The notes below the pieces were generated by a model. It did not search any database, was not told where the DNA came from, and saw only the letters and a list, made by a program, of their open reading frames with translations. From Anodontia alba (taxonomy: Eukaryota > Mollusca > Bivalvia > Lucinida > Lucinidae), in assembly GCA_964016985.1 (NCBI GenBank), contig OZ024831.1, forward strand, positions 28,562,633-28,626,632: a DNA stretch of 64,000 nucleotides, given 5' to 3'. Below, piece by piece: positions 63,496-64,000 of this stretch. Made by a program: the position numbers and the translations under genes. The number at the start of each line of letters is the position of its first letter. Positions within the stretch are counted from its first letter, which is position 1.

Positions 63496-63660
63496 GCCAT
63501 TTCTTTTGTCACTGCAGAAAACAGTTGATACAAATTGTCACTGAAGAGCAAATTTGCATCAAATATGAAACCATAATTTTTTTGGGAAAAAAAAAGAAAA
63601 AAAAAAGATCTTTTAATATTGTCAGCTGAGGATATTTTTTCCAGCATACCAAAGTTAAAA
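63496..63660. mobile_element. Family C hairpin MITE, degraded
   Basis: CAGTTGATACAAATTGTCAC and GCAAATTTGCATCAAATATG, with TTGTCAGCTGAGGATATTTT on the right. Confidence 0.55.
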
Positions 63661-63845
63661 CATATTAAGCTATACTTTAGACTCCCTGTTATGTACCTTG
63701 ACCTTTCACCTGTGACCAAGCAAGGTAAGGTTACAATGTAGTGAACACAATAAATGTCACCAGTTACAAGTTCCCATCAATCAGTCACTAATGGCCCACT
63801 CTAGTATAGCTGTGTAACCCATCTTTATCTTGCTGTTATTTGAAA

Positions 63846-64000
63846 TAACCCAGTTTAGAAAGAATAAAATCCCCCATTCTGTATATTGGAATAGTCCAAT
63901 TTCAAATTTAGGTATGTCAGGCTATATGGTTTAGATATTCCTACAGGAAAACATATGCAAACAGTGGAGACCCTGATCAGATGCAGCAATTGCAGCATCT
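63846..64000. mobile_element. Family Q hairpin MITE cut by the window edge
   Basis: TAACCCAGTTTAGAAAGAAT then GCAAACAGTGGAGACCCTGA, ending in the tip ATGCAGCAATTGCAGCAT. Confidence 0.8.

Overview
The window looks like nuclear DNA of a marine invertebrate, most likely a bivalve mollusc. It is AT-rich and has no bacterial-style operons. A handful of short exons with GT-AG borders sit in a dense field of mobile elements. The bivalve call rests on repeat types I associate with mollusc genomes: long elements that start TAGCTCACCTGAGC and end in GGGCCTCTTGTT with tandem cores (pearl/Helitron-like), tRNA-derived SINEs, and TA-flanked CAGTCGACTCTCGTTATC elements. It is an inference, not a species identification.

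Genes. Everything convincingly coding is on the minus strand. (1) 62657 to 47917: the last exons of a single-pass membrane receptor or adhesion protein. One exon holds the transmembrane helix, and five more plus one possible 11-nt microexon encode a cytoplasmic tail of about 215 residues. The tail is rich in Ser, Asn and Tyr, has a YENT (Grb2-type) site and ends in EVVV, a possible class II PDZ ligand. Intron phases agree across the chain down to a TGA at 47917-47919. The extracellular part lies beyond the right edge. (2) 33796 to 26803: a 37-codon exon and a large terminal exon, together at least 490 residues of a mostly disordered, unrecognised protein with two SH3-type proline motifs. Its nearest poly(A) signal lies inside a hairpin transposon. 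(3) 25951-26011: one probable exon of a third gene, with an ITIM-like tyrosine motif. A weak first-exon candidate on the plus strand lies at 21395-21608.

Layout. 1-13 kb: tandem-core elements, hairpin elements and a SINE. 13.1-17.8 kb: an array of two alternating ~165-bp monomers split by a 5'-truncated LINE. 18-26 kb: hairpin elements, SINEs, a CA microsatellite and the orphan exon. 26.8-34 kb: gene 2, whose intron holds an inverted tandem-core element and a mariner-like element. 34-47 kb: intergenic or upstream DNA of gene 2, with a SINE spread over 2.7 kb by nested insertions and an array element at 38.6-40.6 kb. 47.9-62.7 kb: receptor introns packed with hairpin elements.

Hairpin families, named here for cross-reference (ends in brackets). 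A [TTAACCCTTGTCCTGCTGAA]; B [TACCGTATTTACCCTAAG]; B2 [GGTAAATGTCCTAAAATTTT]; P [TTAACCCTTAAAGCGCCAAT]; Q [TTAACCCATTGTAGACTG]. All of these carry the same stem, GCAAACAGTGTAGACCCAG. C [TTAACACTTAGCATGCTGGG] carries an AGGATTTGACATTTCATG stem. D has P's ends with a C-like stem. E [TAGCTCCAGATAAG] carries a CATATGTTGTGGGTACTC stem. F [GGGCCCAGTTGTTCAAA]; G [CAGTCGACTCTCGTTATC]; H [ACTACAACCTCTTTATAA]; J [ACTGGCTCCAGTCTCC]; K [CCCAGCAGGCA]; N [GGGAGACAACTTTTGTG]. Ends and stems recur in different combinations, which is the most striking global feature of the window.
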